Shown here: one piece after another, positions 48,932 to 59,281 of the stretch | Layout of the letters: every line of letters begins with the position of its first letter | Position numbering within the stretch: position 1 is the first letter of the stretch | Assembly: GCA_002696035.1 (NCBI GenBank) | Contig: NZQV01000010.1 | Location: 62,001 to 126,000, forward strand | Reading direction: 5' to 3' | From: Balneola sp. | Lineage (GTDB): Bacteria; Bacteroidota; Rhodothermia; Balneolales; Balneolaceae | Length of the DNA stretch: 64,000 bases | Program-made: the position numbers and the translations under genes | Notes under the pieces: model-generated | Database searches by the model: none | The model's input: the letters and a program-made list of their open reading frames with translations, nothing else | What the model was told of the DNA's origin: nothing

Positions 48932-50158
48932 ATGATCATGAATAGATTGTTACCGGTTTTTGTAATTGCTTTTCTTTTTTTGGGATGTGAAGTGCAGTCC
49001 CAATATACACCTAACGTGAAAACAGGTGCAGAGGTGCTGTTGGAAAATCACCTCCATGAACTTCAGGGAAAACGAGTTGGGCTGTTAATGAATCCGACTT
49101 CCCGAGTTGATGGGGTTCACATGCTGGATACATTAATGAATCTTGGTGTGAACGTCACCGCATTATTTGCAGCAGAGCACGGATTCAGAGGAGAGGCCGG
49201 CGCAGGTGAAAAAATTGAAGACGGCGTTGATGTTGAAACCGGGCTTCCGGTGTTTTCCCTTTACGGTTCAACCCGAAAACCAACTCCGGAAATGCTGGAG
49301 ATGGTAGATGTGATCTTACTTGACCTTCCTGATATGGGTGTTCGTTTTTATACCTATAATGCTACTATGGGATTGGCGCTGGAGGCCATAGCTGAAAATC
49401 AAAAAGAAATTTGGATTCTGGACCGACCCAATCCACTTGGTGGGGAATATGTAGCAGGTTGGAGCCTGGAAGAAGAGTATAGATCGTTTGTGGGTTTTTA
49501 TCCTATTCCTGTGGTATATGGACTCACAATGGGAGAGATCGCCAGGCTTGCTGTTGGGGAAGGATATCTTGAATTGACATCTGCACCCAATTTCAGGGTT
49601 ATAGAAACTCAGGGCTGGGAGCGAACTATGCAGTGGCACGAAACCGGTTTGGAATGGATTCCCCCTTCACCAAATCTCCCGACATTTGAACATGTGTTCG
49701 CCTATGTGGGTACGGTGATTTTTGAAGGCACGAACCTATCAGAAGGGAGAGGTACCAAGAATCCATTTTTGCAATTTGGGTCACCCAGCCTGAATGTGCC
49801 TGAATCAGCTTTGCAGGAACTGGAGCAGAAACATAGTGTTCGGCTAGATTCCGTTTCATTCATCCCAGAATCAATTGAGGGAGTAGCTATCAATCCAAAA
49901 TGGGAAGGACAAACTTGTTACGGAGTGGAGATTTCTTTTGACGGAAATTATTCCAGAACAGATCCGCTTATGCTCGGTATTGATCTTCTGAAATTGGCAA
50001 AAAGATATGACCCCGGTTTTGAAATCAAACCGTTTGCCAATAATCTGTTTGGGATCAATTTGAAGAAAGCCATTGAAGAGGGGCAGAAGATCCCGGATTG
50101 GTCTTCAGATGTATCCCACTTCAAAGAGTTGCGATCTCAGTATTTACTCTACGACTGA
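48932..50158 (+). CDS. DUF1343 lipoprotein, exo-beta-N-acetylmuramidase NamZ-like
   Basis: 408 residues with lipobox 'LFLGC' (Cys about 19). The DUF1343 hallmarks are 'RVGLLMNPTSRVDGVHMLDT', 'FAAEHGFRGEAGAGEKIEDG', 'LLDLPDMGVRFYTY' and 'WILDRPNPLGGEYVAG'. NamZ of Bacillus in this family removes terminal MurNAc from peptidoglycan fragments, so a role in cell-wall recycling is likely. Lipid anchoring places it in the periplasm or outer membrane. It converges with rlmB, their ends overlapping by 10 bases. Confidence 0.82.
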   Translation: MIMNRLLPVFVIAFLFLGCEVQSQYTPNVKTGAEVLLENHLHELQGKRVGLLMNPTSRVDGVHMLDTLMNLGVNVTALFAAEHGFRGEAGAGEKIEDGVDVETGLPVFSLYGSTRKPTPEMLEMVDVILLDLPDMGVRFYTYNATMGLALEAIAENQKEIWILDRPNPLGGEYVAGWSLEEEYRSFVGFYPIPVVYGLTMGEIARLAVGEGYLELTSAPNFRVIETQGWERTMQWHETGLEWIPPSPNLPTFEHVFAYVGTVIFEGTNLSEGRGTKNPFLQFGSPSLNVPESALQELEQKHSVRLDSVSFIPESIEGVAINPKWEGQTCYGVEISFDGNYSRTDPLMLGIDLLKLAKRYDPGFEIKPFANNLFGINLKKAIEEGQKIPDWSSDVSHFKELRSQYLLYD

Positions 50159-50901
50159 TCCATTTTTCGTCGTTTCCACTCATAGCTTACCAAAGCGGCA
50201 CTTACGGAGGCATTTAACGATTCCACATTGTGTTCCATAGGAATTGAGATCGTGAAATCGCAGCGTTTTAAGTTTTCGGGATGGATACCTTCCCCTTCAC
50301 TTCCGATCAAAAAGGCAATGGGCTGATCAAGATCTGCTTCCCATACATTCCTGGTGGCTTCACCGTCCAGGCCAACCATTTTAAATCCGGTGGCCTTGAG
50401 ATCTTTGAAAGCTTGATTTAGGTCGTGTACCCGAATTATTGGAATACGTCCGGCTGTACCAGCAGATGTTTTGAAGACCGTTGCATTTACAGGTGCCTGA
50501 TTTTGCATCGGAATGATAACAGCTTCAATTCCAGCCGCGGCCGCTGACCGTAAAATAGCGCCAAAATTATGAGGGTCTTCAATTCCATGCAGTAAAAGTA
50601 CTGCAGGATTTTGAGAGAGAATGAGCGTTTCAACCCACTCAAAAAAGTCGGTGTATTGGGCTGCACTGAGCTGCGCAACGAATCCCTGATCGTTCACTTT
50701 GCCCACTAATTTGTAAATTTTTGCACCGGGAACCTTCACCAAAGGAACATCGTTTTCCTCTGCAAGATCTTTTATTTCTTGATAGGAAGATGGCTTTATA
50801 TTGCTTTTAACGTAGATCTTGTCGATCTCCTTGGGCCGGCTGTGTAATACTTCTTCTACAGGGTTTCGCCCATAGATCAATAAATTTTCAGAATCTGCCA
50901 T
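50149..50901 (-). CDS. rlmB: 23S rRNA (guanosine-2'-O-)-methyltransferase RlmB-type
   Basis: 250 residues. A substrate-binding N-domain ('LIYGRNPVEEVLHSRPKEID', about 6-80) is followed by a SPOUT fold with the three knot motifs: 'DPHNFGAILRSAAAAGIEAV', 'FLIGSEGEGIHP' and 'ISIPMEHNVESLNASVSAAL'. It most likely methylates G2251 of 23S rRNA; TrmH-like relatives share these motifs. It converges with the NamZ-like gene. Confidence 0.88.
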   Translation of the reverse strand: MADSENLLIYGRNPVEEVLHSRPKEIDKIYVKSNIKPSSYQEIKDLAEENDVPLVKVPGAKIYKLVGKVNDQGFVAQLSAAQYTDFFEWVETLILSQNPAVLLLHGIEDPHNFGAILRSAAAAGIEAVIIPMQNQAPVNATVFKTSAGTAGRIPIIRVHDLNQAFKDLKATGFKMVGLDGEATRNVWEADLDQPIAFLIGSEGEGIHPENLKRCDFTISIPMEHNVESLNASVSAALVSYEWKRRKMDQS

Positions 50902-50977
50902 AAATAATTTTAAAGTCGTTTTACTTTCATTATAATAAATGAGTGTTGAAGGTTAGCATAGCTTAAAAATACAGGAC

Positions 50978-51328
50978 ATGTTCGAAGAAGAGAAACATAA
51001 AAATTCAATTGTTAGCGATGGGGCGAAGCAGTTAAAGCTTACCGAAAGCAATGCAAGCGGAGTATCTGACTTCATGCATAAAATGCATTCTATAAATGGG
51101 TTGCATTTTATTTCTGCCTTGAGTCAGGTTTTTTTGGGTACAACCGTGGTAGCGCTTTCATTAATAAATAGTATCAATCCTATGTGGCTGGCGACTGTCA
51201 TGACCGTACTTGGCAGTATCACAACGATGGTCGGTTTATACTTTACGTATAATATCTTTACCAGCTCCGGAGCATATGATTCGCTTTTACAGAAAGCCAT
51301 TAAGCGCGTTGTAAGCTCGCAAAATTAA
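50978..51328 (+). CDS. small membrane protein, unknown function
   Basis: 116 residues with two membrane helices ('LHFISALSQVFLGTTVVALSL' and 'WLATVMTVLGSITTMVGLYF') after a polar N-terminus of about 45 residues, and a short positive tail. No family recognised. Flanked by 76 and 72 bases without clear signals. The length and hydrophobic pattern support a real gene. Confidence 0.55.
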   Translation: MFEEEKHKNSIVSDGAKQLKLTESNASGVSDFMHKMHSINGLHFISALSQVFLGTTVVALSLINSINPMWLATVMTVLGSITTMVGLYFTYNIFTSSGAYDSLLQKAIKRVVSSQN

Positions 51329-51400
51329 ACTGTTTTAGATTATCGTTATTCAGATTAAAGTACCGTGGGTATGTTGTGTCTGGAAATCTCAAATTAACAT

Positions 51401-52279
51401 ATGTTTGTTAAATGCTTTTCGATTGTAATAGGGTGTTTATTTGGGATTACGAGTTTAACTTTAGCTCAGCAAAAGATGTCTGAATCCCCAAAACTTCCGG
51501 TAAAACTATATACCGATAATAATGATGGCTTAGTGGTTATTGGTCATCGTGGAGCCAGCGGTTACTATCCTGAAAATACTATGGCAGCATTTCAGGCAGC
51601 TTACGAAATGGGAGCTGAAATGATCGAACTTGATGTTACGCTAAGCAAAGACGGTATTCCCGTGGTTATACATGATCTGAACCTGGACCGGACTACAGAT
51701 GGCACCGGCAAAGTATCTCATCAGAATTTGAAAGAGCTCAGAAAGTTAGATGCCGGAAGCTGGTTTGATGTAAAATTTTCCAGTGAACAAATTCCGACGT
51801 TAGAAGAAGTGTTGCAGTTTGCTGCCGGAAAGATCTCACTTAATATAGAGATCAAACCCGAGGCTGTTACTGATTCTGTTCACAATGGGATAGAAGAAAA
51901 GGCATTGGAGCTGGTAAATAAATATGAAATGAAGCACCATGTGTTGTTCTCAAGTTTTGATTATAGGGCAATAGAACACTTAAAGGTTTTGGATGTGAAC
52001 ATCTCAGTGGCATTACTCTACGAAAAGCAGCAATCTAAAGGAAAGACTCTAACACAGCTTGTTTCTCATTATACGGCTGATGCGTTTAATTGCAGTTACA
52101 GGCAATACTCAAAAAAGTGGGCAGAACAAGCCAAAAAGGCTAATATCCCGGTTTTTATTTATACGGTTAACAAAGAACGTCGTATGAAAAAAATAATTAA
52201 GCGCGGAGCTTCGGGCATTTTTACTGACAAACCGGATGTATTGAACCGGCTTGTGGAAAACATGTGGAAAACAAACTGA
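51401..52279 (+). CDS. secreted glycerophosphodiester phosphodiesterase
   Basis: 292 residues with a signal peptide ending 'TLAQQ'. The GDPD signature is clear: 'VIGHRGASGYYPENTMAAFQ' (catalytic His and Arg, metal Glu), then 'GAEMIELDVTLSKDGIPVVI' and 'HDLNLDRTTDGTG', and near the end 'VFIYTVNKERRMKKIIKRGA'. It hydrolyses glycerophosphodiesters from phospholipids to glycerol-3-phosphate and an alcohol, here in the periplasm. Confidence 0.88.
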   Translation: MFVKCFSIVIGCLFGITSLTLAQQKMSESPKLPVKLYTDNNDGLVVIGHRGASGYYPENTMAAFQAAYEMGAEMIELDVTLSKDGIPVVIHDLNLDRTTDGTGKVSHQNLKELRKLDAGSWFDVKFSSEQIPTLEEVLQFAAGKISLNIEIKPEAVTDSVHNGIEEKALELVNKYEMKHHVLFSSFDYRAIEHLKVLDVNISVALLYEKQQSKGKTLTQLVSHYTADAFNCSYRQYSKKWAEQAKKANIPVFIYTVNKERRMKKIIKRGASGIFTDKPDVLNRLVENMWKTN

Positions 52280-52298
52280 GTTTTCCTCCTTATCCTAA

Positions 52299-54451
<2,153 letters not shown>

Positions 54452-54574
54452 AGAGCCATATATATTAAATTCATTTCAACCCTTAACAATTTTAAATATC
54501 TAATCACACGCTGATGGTTATCAAATCAGTTTGCAATGGTTATATTGACCAAAATTTTTAATCAAACAATCTAT

Positions 54575-56227
54575 ATGAATAAGCTACTGACTTTTTTAAT
54601 AGTTATTGGAATTTCGTTTTCAGCATGTACCTCTTCTGAAAATGGAAAAGTATTTGTTAATGCCAACGGGTACACTTTTCAGGGAGATTCTCTCATTACT
54701 TTCAGCACGCTCGTTATTAAAGATGGCAAAGTTGCCCGTGTTGGTGATACAGACATTGCTGAATCGGCAACAGGAGAGGTTATTGATCTGGAAGGTAAAA
54801 CGGTGCTTCCCGGCCTGATCGACGCCCATGCACACGTAATGGGGCTTGGTTTTCAGGAGCTCAATATCAACATTGCGGGAATAGAGACACTTGAAGCAAC
54901 TCTTGATTCCATTAAAGCATATGCGGAGGCGAATCCTGAGCTGGAGTGGATTCAGGGACGTGGGTGGAATCAAACGTTATGGCCTGAAAATGAATTTCCC
55001 ACTGCCGCTGATCTGGATGAAGTAGTTCCTGATCGCCCGGTTTTCTTGACACGTGTTGATGGACATGCAGCCTGGACCAACACCAAAGCCATGGAAATGG
55101 CGAGCATAAGCATGGATACTCCCGACCCACAAGGTGGCAAGATCATCCGGAATAACCGAGGTGAAGCAACCGGCGTATTTATTGATGCTGCCGAAAATTA
55201 CATTGCTGAGATCATTCCTGATCCAACTGCCGAAGAACGTCGGTTAGCACTTGAAAAAGCACTCGAAAAAATGGCCAGCGAGGGACTTACTTCCGTACAC
55301 GATGCAGGAATTCCAGCCCAAACGTGGGAGCTTTACAAGAATGTTGCCGATGAAGGCAATATGATCACTCGTATTTATGCCATGATCGGTGGAACAGGAA
55401 ACGATTTTGATGAACTTTCAAAAAATGGCCCGATCGATTCGTATGCCAATGATCGTCTTGCCCTTCGAAGCGTGAAGATCTCAGCTGATGGTGCACTTGG
55501 AAGCAGGGGAGCTGCTATGAAAGAACCCTATTCCGATGATCCCGGCAATCGTGGACTTCTTTTTTATGACCAGGAAGAATTGAATTCCATGGTCGATAAA
55601 TCCATCTCCAATGGCTATCAAACGAATATCCATGCCATCGGTGACCGAGCCAATGATGTGGTCCTTGATGCTTTTGAACAAGCCATTGAGGAATATGGAG
55701 ATCAGGGATTACGCCACCGCATTGAACACGCTCAGATCGTTTCTCTGGAAGATATCCCCCGTTTTAAAGAACTGGACCTGATCGCTTCCATGCAGGCAAC
55801 GCACGCTACCAGCGATATGAATATGGCTGAAGATCGTGTAGGCTCTGAACGCATAAAAGGGGGCTATGCCTGGCAGAAATTCTTGGATCAGGGTACCGTC
55901 ATAGCCAATGGTTCCGATTTCCCGGTTGAGCATGTAAATCCATTTTTTGGATTGTATTCGTCTGTAACCCGTCAGGATCATGAAGGAAATCCACCGGAAG
56001 GCTGGTATCCTGAAGAAGCACTCAGCAGGGAAGAAACGCTCAGATCATTTACTGTAGATGCTGCTTATGCCGCCCATCAGGAAGATGTGCTTGGCAGCCT
56101 CGAAGAGGGAAAATGGGCCGATTTTATAGTTATTGACCGGGATTTCTTTGAAGTGCCTGCCATCGAGATCTGGCAAACCAACGTACTGGAAACCTGGGTA
56201 GCCGGAGAGAAAGTTTACGGCGAATAA
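54575..56227 (+). CDS. amidohydrolase (Amidohydro_3, YtcJ-like) lipoprotein
   Basis: 550 residues from the ATG at 54575, which opens a lipoprotein signal with lipobox 'ISFSAC' (Cys about 18); an earlier ATG (54536) is less likely. The metal site 'GLIDAHAHVMGLG' and the Amidohydro_3 landmarks 'QGRGWNQTLWP', 'KISADGALGSRGAAM', 'NIHAIGDRANDVVLDAFEQA' and 'VIANGSDFPVEHVNPFFGLY' are all present. It is a metal-dependent hydrolase of unknown substrate, probably facing the periplasm. A perfect terminator follows. Confidence 0.85.
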   Translation: MNKLLTFLIVIGISFSACTSSENGKVFVNANGYTFQGDSLITFSTLVIKDGKVARVGDTDIAESATGEVIDLEGKTVLPGLIDAHAHVMGLGFQELNINIAGIETLEATLDSIKAYAEANPELEWIQGRGWNQTLWPENEFPTAADLDEVVPDRPVFLTRVDGHAAWTNTKAMEMASISMDTPDPQGGKIIRNNRGEATGVFIDAAENYIAEIIPDPTAEERRLALEKALEKMASEGLTSVHDAGIPAQTWELYKNVADEGNMITRIYAMIGGTGNDFDELSKNGPIDSYANDRLALRSVKISADGALGSRGAAMKEPYSDDPGNRGLLFYDQEELNSMVDKSISNGYQTNIHAIGDRANDVVLDAFEQAIEEYGDQGLRHRIEHAQIVSLEDIPRFKELDLIASMQATHATSDMNMAEDRVGSERIKGGYAWQKFLDQGTVIANGSDFPVEHVNPFFGLYSSVTRQDHEGNPPEGWYPEEALSREETLRSFTVDAAYAAHQEDVLGSLEEGKWADFIVIDRDFFEVPAIEIWQTNVLETWVAGEKVYGE

Positions 56228-56251
56228 TCAAAAATTTATTTAGTTACTGTA

Positions 56252-56281
56252 AAAGCCGGACTGATCAGTCCGGCTTTTTTT
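56252..56281 (+). terminator. intrinsic terminator of the amidohydrolase gene
   Basis: A 26-base perfect palindrome, AAAGCCGGACTGA and its complement, followed by T. Its first 15 bases are repeated in the terminator at 57170. Confidence 0.92.
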
Positions 56282-56350
56282 GTTTTAGAAAATGGAACAC
56301 TTGCACTTCATATGGGTTAAAAGCAGTGAATATCAATCAATACATATCCT

Positions 56351-57145
56351 ATGAAGATCACTACCACGAAATTGATATCCTTTTTTTTAGCTGTTTCTAT
56401 AGTAACGGTTTCATGTAATGAGAATAACAGTTCAGAGCCTCCTGAGCTTCCATCAGAGTCAACCATGCAAGCAGACTTCTCTGAAATGGAAAATGCGCAA
56501 AAGGCAAAAGCATCTGTAGCTGCTGAATCAAATTTCACCACAGCTTTGACTGCTACGGCAGTTACCAGATTGATTTTAAATGCAAATTTAGCCATTCCAA
56601 GGGCACTGGTGAGAGCGGCTCAACAACATGACCCTGAGGAAATCGCTGAGGGGGAATGGGAGTGGAGTTTCTCTACACAGGCTAATCAGAATCAATTTGC
56701 TGTTCGTCTTATCGCCGTGACCAATAGCCAAAGTGATGTAGAATGGCGATTTTTTGTAAGTAACTCAGCCACTACTCCTGTACTTGATAATGCCCTTTTA
56801 TTCCATGGAAACACCAACTTTGATGCAACCAGCGGAACCTGGATCTATTACGATCCAGCAAGCGGAGATCAGGTTTCAACACTGGAATGGGACATTAATG
56901 ACGATCAAAGAACGCTCACCCTGGAAGTAACCAGCGATCGAAATGATAAACATGGTGACACGATCGAATACTCATTTGATGGGACTGTTAAAACAATGGT
57001 GTACACTGATGTCTCTGCCAATGAAACAACCACGATCGAATTCAACACAGAAACCAAAGCCGGGTTTATGATTTCACCAGATTACAATAATGGAGTAAAA
57101 GCCTGCTGGGATGAAGATCTGAATAACACCAGTTGCTCAAGCTGA
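56351..57145 (+). CDS. lipoprotein, unknown function
   Basis: 264 residues with lipobox 'VTVSC' (Cys about 22). After a disordered Ser/Glu linker and a helical segment, the chain is beta-rich ('EGEWEWSFSTQANQNQFAVR', 'ATSGTWIYYDPASGDQVSTL') and ends with a cysteine pair ('KACWDEDLNNTSCSS'). I do not recognise a family. It sits between two terminators of nearly the same sequence, so it is transcribed alone. Confidence 0.65.
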   Translation: MKITTTKLISFFLAVSIVTVSCNENNSSEPPELPSESTMQADFSEMENAQKAKASVAAESNFTTALTATAVTRLILNANLAIPRALVRAAQQHDPEEIAEGEWEWSFSTQANQNQFAVRLIAVTNSQSDVEWRFFVSNSATTPVLDNALLFHGNTNFDATSGTWIYYDPASGDQVSTLEWDINDDQRTLTLEVTSDRNDKHGDTIEYSFDGTVKTMVYTDVSANETTTIEFNTETKAGFMISPDYNNGVKACWDEDLNNTSCSS

Positions 57146-57169
57146 TGTGAGAACTTCTCAAAAACAAAC

Positions 57170-57197
57170 AAAGCCGGACTGATCCGTTCGGCTTTTT
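57170..57197 (+). terminator. intrinsic terminator of the lipoprotein gene
   Basis: AAAGCCGGAC (57170-57179) pairs with GTTCGGCTTT with one G-U, followed by T. It shares AAAGCCGGACTGATC with the terminator at 56252. Confidence 0.85.
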
Positions 57198-57218
57198 TAT
57201 ATTTCTATCCTCTTCACA

Positions 57219-57250
57219 ATTACATATATTATATGTGCAATTTATGTAAT
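57219..57250. promoter_or_regulatory. overlapping dyads before the radical SAM gene
   Basis: A perfect 7-1-7 dyad ACATATA-T-TATATGT (57222-57236) lies inside an outer pair ATTACATA (57219-57226) and TATGTAAT (57243-57250), 17 bases before the ATG. Such nested AT-rich dyads look like an operator for a dimeric regulator; which one is unknown. Confidence 0.4.
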
Positions 57251-57266
57251 AAGCTAAAGAGGATAT

Positions 57267-58325
57267 ATGGCAGGCAAGAAAAACCCATTGAGGGGAAGAG
57301 GCGCATCTGATAACCCGGTTAACCGTTTTGAAGGGAATTATATTGATTATGATCTGGATGAGGAAACGGGAGAGAAACCATCCCCAAAAACACAATACAT
57401 TCCGGATCACACCCAGTCGGTGATCACATATAATAAAAGTGAAGACATTGGTTTTAACGCTAGCATAAATCCGTATCGGGGTTGTGAGCATGGTTGTATT
57501 TATTGTTATGCACGACCTTATCATGAATATCTGGGGTATTCTGCAGGTTTAGATTTTGAATCCAAGATCATAGTGAAATACGATGCTCCCAAGCTGTTGA
57601 AAAAAGAACTCAGTGCCGAGAAATGGAAGCCTCAGGTGATTGCCATGAGTGGTGTGACTGATATCTATCAGCCTGTGGAGCGAAAACTGGAACTTACCCG
57701 CCAGTGTTTGGAGGTGATGGCAGAATTTCGAAATCCGGTTGGGCTCATCACCAAGAACCACCTTATTACCCGCGATATTGACGTGTTATGCGAACTGAAT
57801 GAGTATAACTGTGTGAGTGTAACCATATCCATTACCTCGCTGGATAAAGATCTTTCAGGCGTTATGGAACCGCGAACCTCTCGCCCCAAAAAAAGACTGG
57901 AAGCAATCCGGCGGCTGGCTGATGCAGGTATCCCTGTTGGGGTGAATGTGGCGCCCATCATTCCGGGGCTGACCGACCACGAGTGTGCTGAGATCTTGGA
58001 GCAAGCAGCTGCGGCTGGGGCAAAATATGCCGGTTATACTATTATCAGGCTTCCATATAAAGTGAAGGATCTGTTTGTTGAATGGCTGGAACAATATTTT
58101 CCTGAAAGAAAGAAAAAAGTTCTTCATAAGCTTCTGGATATGCGGGATGGTAAACTCAATAACTCCGAATGGGGCAAGAGAATGAAGGGGGAAGGTAATT
58201 TCGCGAAACAGATATCGGACCTGTTCCGGGTGCAAACAAAAAAGCTTGGTTTGAATGAACGCCAACGGATGTTAACTACCGAACATTTTGTAAGGAGCTC
58301 CGGCTCTCAGATGAGCCTGTTTTAA
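57267..58325 (+). CDS. PA0069-family radical SAM protein
   Basis: 352 residues. The radical SAM cysteines are C73, C77 and C80 in 'YRGCEHGCIYCYARPYHEYL', with 'SINPYRGCEHG' typical of the PA0069/SplB-like group. 'VTDIYQPVERKLELTRQCLE' and 'VGVNVAPIIPGLTDHECAEI' are also conserved. The family is conserved but its reaction is not established; likeness to spore photoproduct lyase suggests work on nucleic acid, which is an inference. AGAGG lies 4 bases before the ATG, and nested dyads lie in its promoter region. Confidence 0.85.
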   Translation: MAGKKNPLRGRGASDNPVNRFEGNYIDYDLDEETGEKPSPKTQYIPDHTQSVITYNKSEDIGFNASINPYRGCEHGCIYCYARPYHEYLGYSAGLDFESKIIVKYDAPKLLKKELSAEKWKPQVIAMSGVTDIYQPVERKLELTRQCLEVMAEFRNPVGLITKNHLITRDIDVLCELNEYNCVSVTISITSLDKDLSGVMEPRTSRPKKRLEAIRRLADAGIPVGVNVAPIIPGLTDHECAEILEQAAAAGAKYAGYTIIRLPYKVKDLFVEWLEQYFPERKKKVLHKLLDMRDGKLNNSEWGKRMKGEGNFAKQISDLFRVQTKKLGLNERQRMLTTEHFVRSSGSQMSLF

Positions 58326-58405
58326 GGACATTACAAATATTTAACATCTTAGTAAGAAACAATTTCACTTTTCACTCGTCTACAAATATGTAGTAGCTTT
58401 TATAT

Positions 58406-58487
58406 CCAATACCTTTTTGAGGAAATCACTTTAAGAATAGTAGCTTATTAAACATAGTAGCCCTCAAAATCAGGTATTGGTTTTTTT
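58406..58487 (+). ncRNA. candidate structured RNA or long-armed terminator
   Basis: CCAATACCT (58406-58414) pairs with AGGTATTGG (58472-58480), and directly inside it TTTTGAGG (58415-58422) pairs with CCTCAAAA (58462-58469). This gives 17 pairs with a 2-base bulge around a 39-base loop, followed by seven T. TAGTAGC occurs at 58391, 58438 and 58455. The shape fits either a small RNA with its own terminator or an unusual terminator for the radical SAM gene. No promoter for it was found. The gap 58326-58610 otherwise holds only the ankyrin promoter. Confidence 0.4.
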
Positions 58488-58542
58488 ATTGAATGATTAT
58501 TTGCAATTCATGTAATCTTCAAACTCAAATCGTATTTCTAAT

Positions 58543-58571
58543 TTGACATTTGAACACCCGGAAAGTACAAT
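58543..58571 (+). promoter_or_regulatory. consensus-like TTGACA/TACAAT promoter of the ankyrin gene
   Basis: TTGACA (58543-58548), a 17-base spacer, and TACAAT (58566-58571): one mismatch from the E. coli sigma-70 consensus. It lies 39 bases before the ankyrin ATG. This differs from the TTTG/TAnnTTTG type before lysC. Confidence 0.55.
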
Positions 58572-58597
58572 TCAGGTGCCAATCTAATTTCTCAAAT

Positions 58598-58603
58598 AGG
58601 AGG
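58598..58603 (+). promoter_or_regulatory. strong Shine-Dalgarno site of the ankyrin gene
   Basis: AGGAGG, 7 bases before the ATG at 58611. Notable because most genes here have no SD. Confidence 0.75.
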
Positions 58604-58610
58604 ATACGTT

Positions 58611-58991
58611 ATGAACGAAGAAACATTTCTCGAAGCCGCAGAATCAGGCGACCTCGAATCCATCAAGCAGCTCATCAACGATGGAACGGACGTTAACGCA
58701 AAAGACAATCACGAACGAACTGCGCTTTTGAAGGCAGCCAAACACGGGCATAAGGAGATCGCAGAATTATTATTGAGGCATGGAGCTGAAGCTGACCTGA
58801 GGGACAATCGCGGAACGTCTCCATTATACTGGGCTTCAACAAATGGGCATTATGGTATTGTACAGCTATTGATCGATTATCACAGCGATGTGGATGTACA
58901 TGACGACCGGGGCTGGTCGGCTAAAGATCAGGCGATAACGCATCACCACAAAAATGTAGTGGAATTGTTAGATGCCGCCGGTGCACACTGA
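58611..58991 (+). CDS. ankyrin-repeat protein
   Basis: 126 residues made of about four ankyrin repeats: 'ESGDLESIKQLINDGTDVNA', 'HERTALLKAAKHGHKEIAEL', 'RGTSPLYWASTNGHYGIVQL' and 'RGWSAKDQAITHHHKNVVEL'. No signal peptide, so it is cytoplasmic and presumably binds another protein. It has its own promoter, a perfect SD and a terminator, all more E. coli-like than its neighbours. Confidence 0.88.
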   Translation: MNEETFLEAAESGDLESIKQLINDGTDVNAKDNHERTALLKAAKHGHKEIAELLLRHGAEADLRDNRGTSPLYWASTNGHYGIVQLLIDYHSDVDVHDDRGWSAKDQAITHHHKNVVELLDAAGAH

Positions 58992-59020
58992 AAAGTAATC
59001 TTATTAAGCTGATATTATTA

Positions 59021-59052
59021 AAGCCTCATCAAACTGATGGGGCTTCTTTTTT
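59021..59052 (+). terminator. intrinsic terminator of the ankyrin gene
   Basis: AAGCCTCATCA (59021-59031) pairs with TGATGGGGCTT (59035-59045) with one T-G pair, followed by C and six T. Confidence 0.85.
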
Positions 59053-59186
59053 GGGATGAGATTATGTAGTATTCGAAAATTCAACGAAGCCAATTAAGTC
59101 CAAGCGGATGCCTGAACTAGATTTAGGAAGTAGAACTGAATTAGGGATTTGGACAATATTCAAGATTGTAAAAACCCGAGCTTAGT

Positions 59187-59212
59187 CATTCCCATGAAGA
59201 CGGGAATCTAGT
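59187..59212. repeat. possible REP-like palindrome
   Basis: CATTCCCATGAAGACGGGAATC carries an ATTCCC/GGGAAT inverted pair and reads like widespread intergenic GTCATTCCC...GGGAATC repeats. Only one copy is seen; the rest of 59053-59281 shows nothing. Confidence 0.35.
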
Positions 59213-59281
59213 TGTTACCAGCGACTCAATTATTGATAACTATCGATGAACAAATTCTGCGATCCAAATTCATATACTAAG

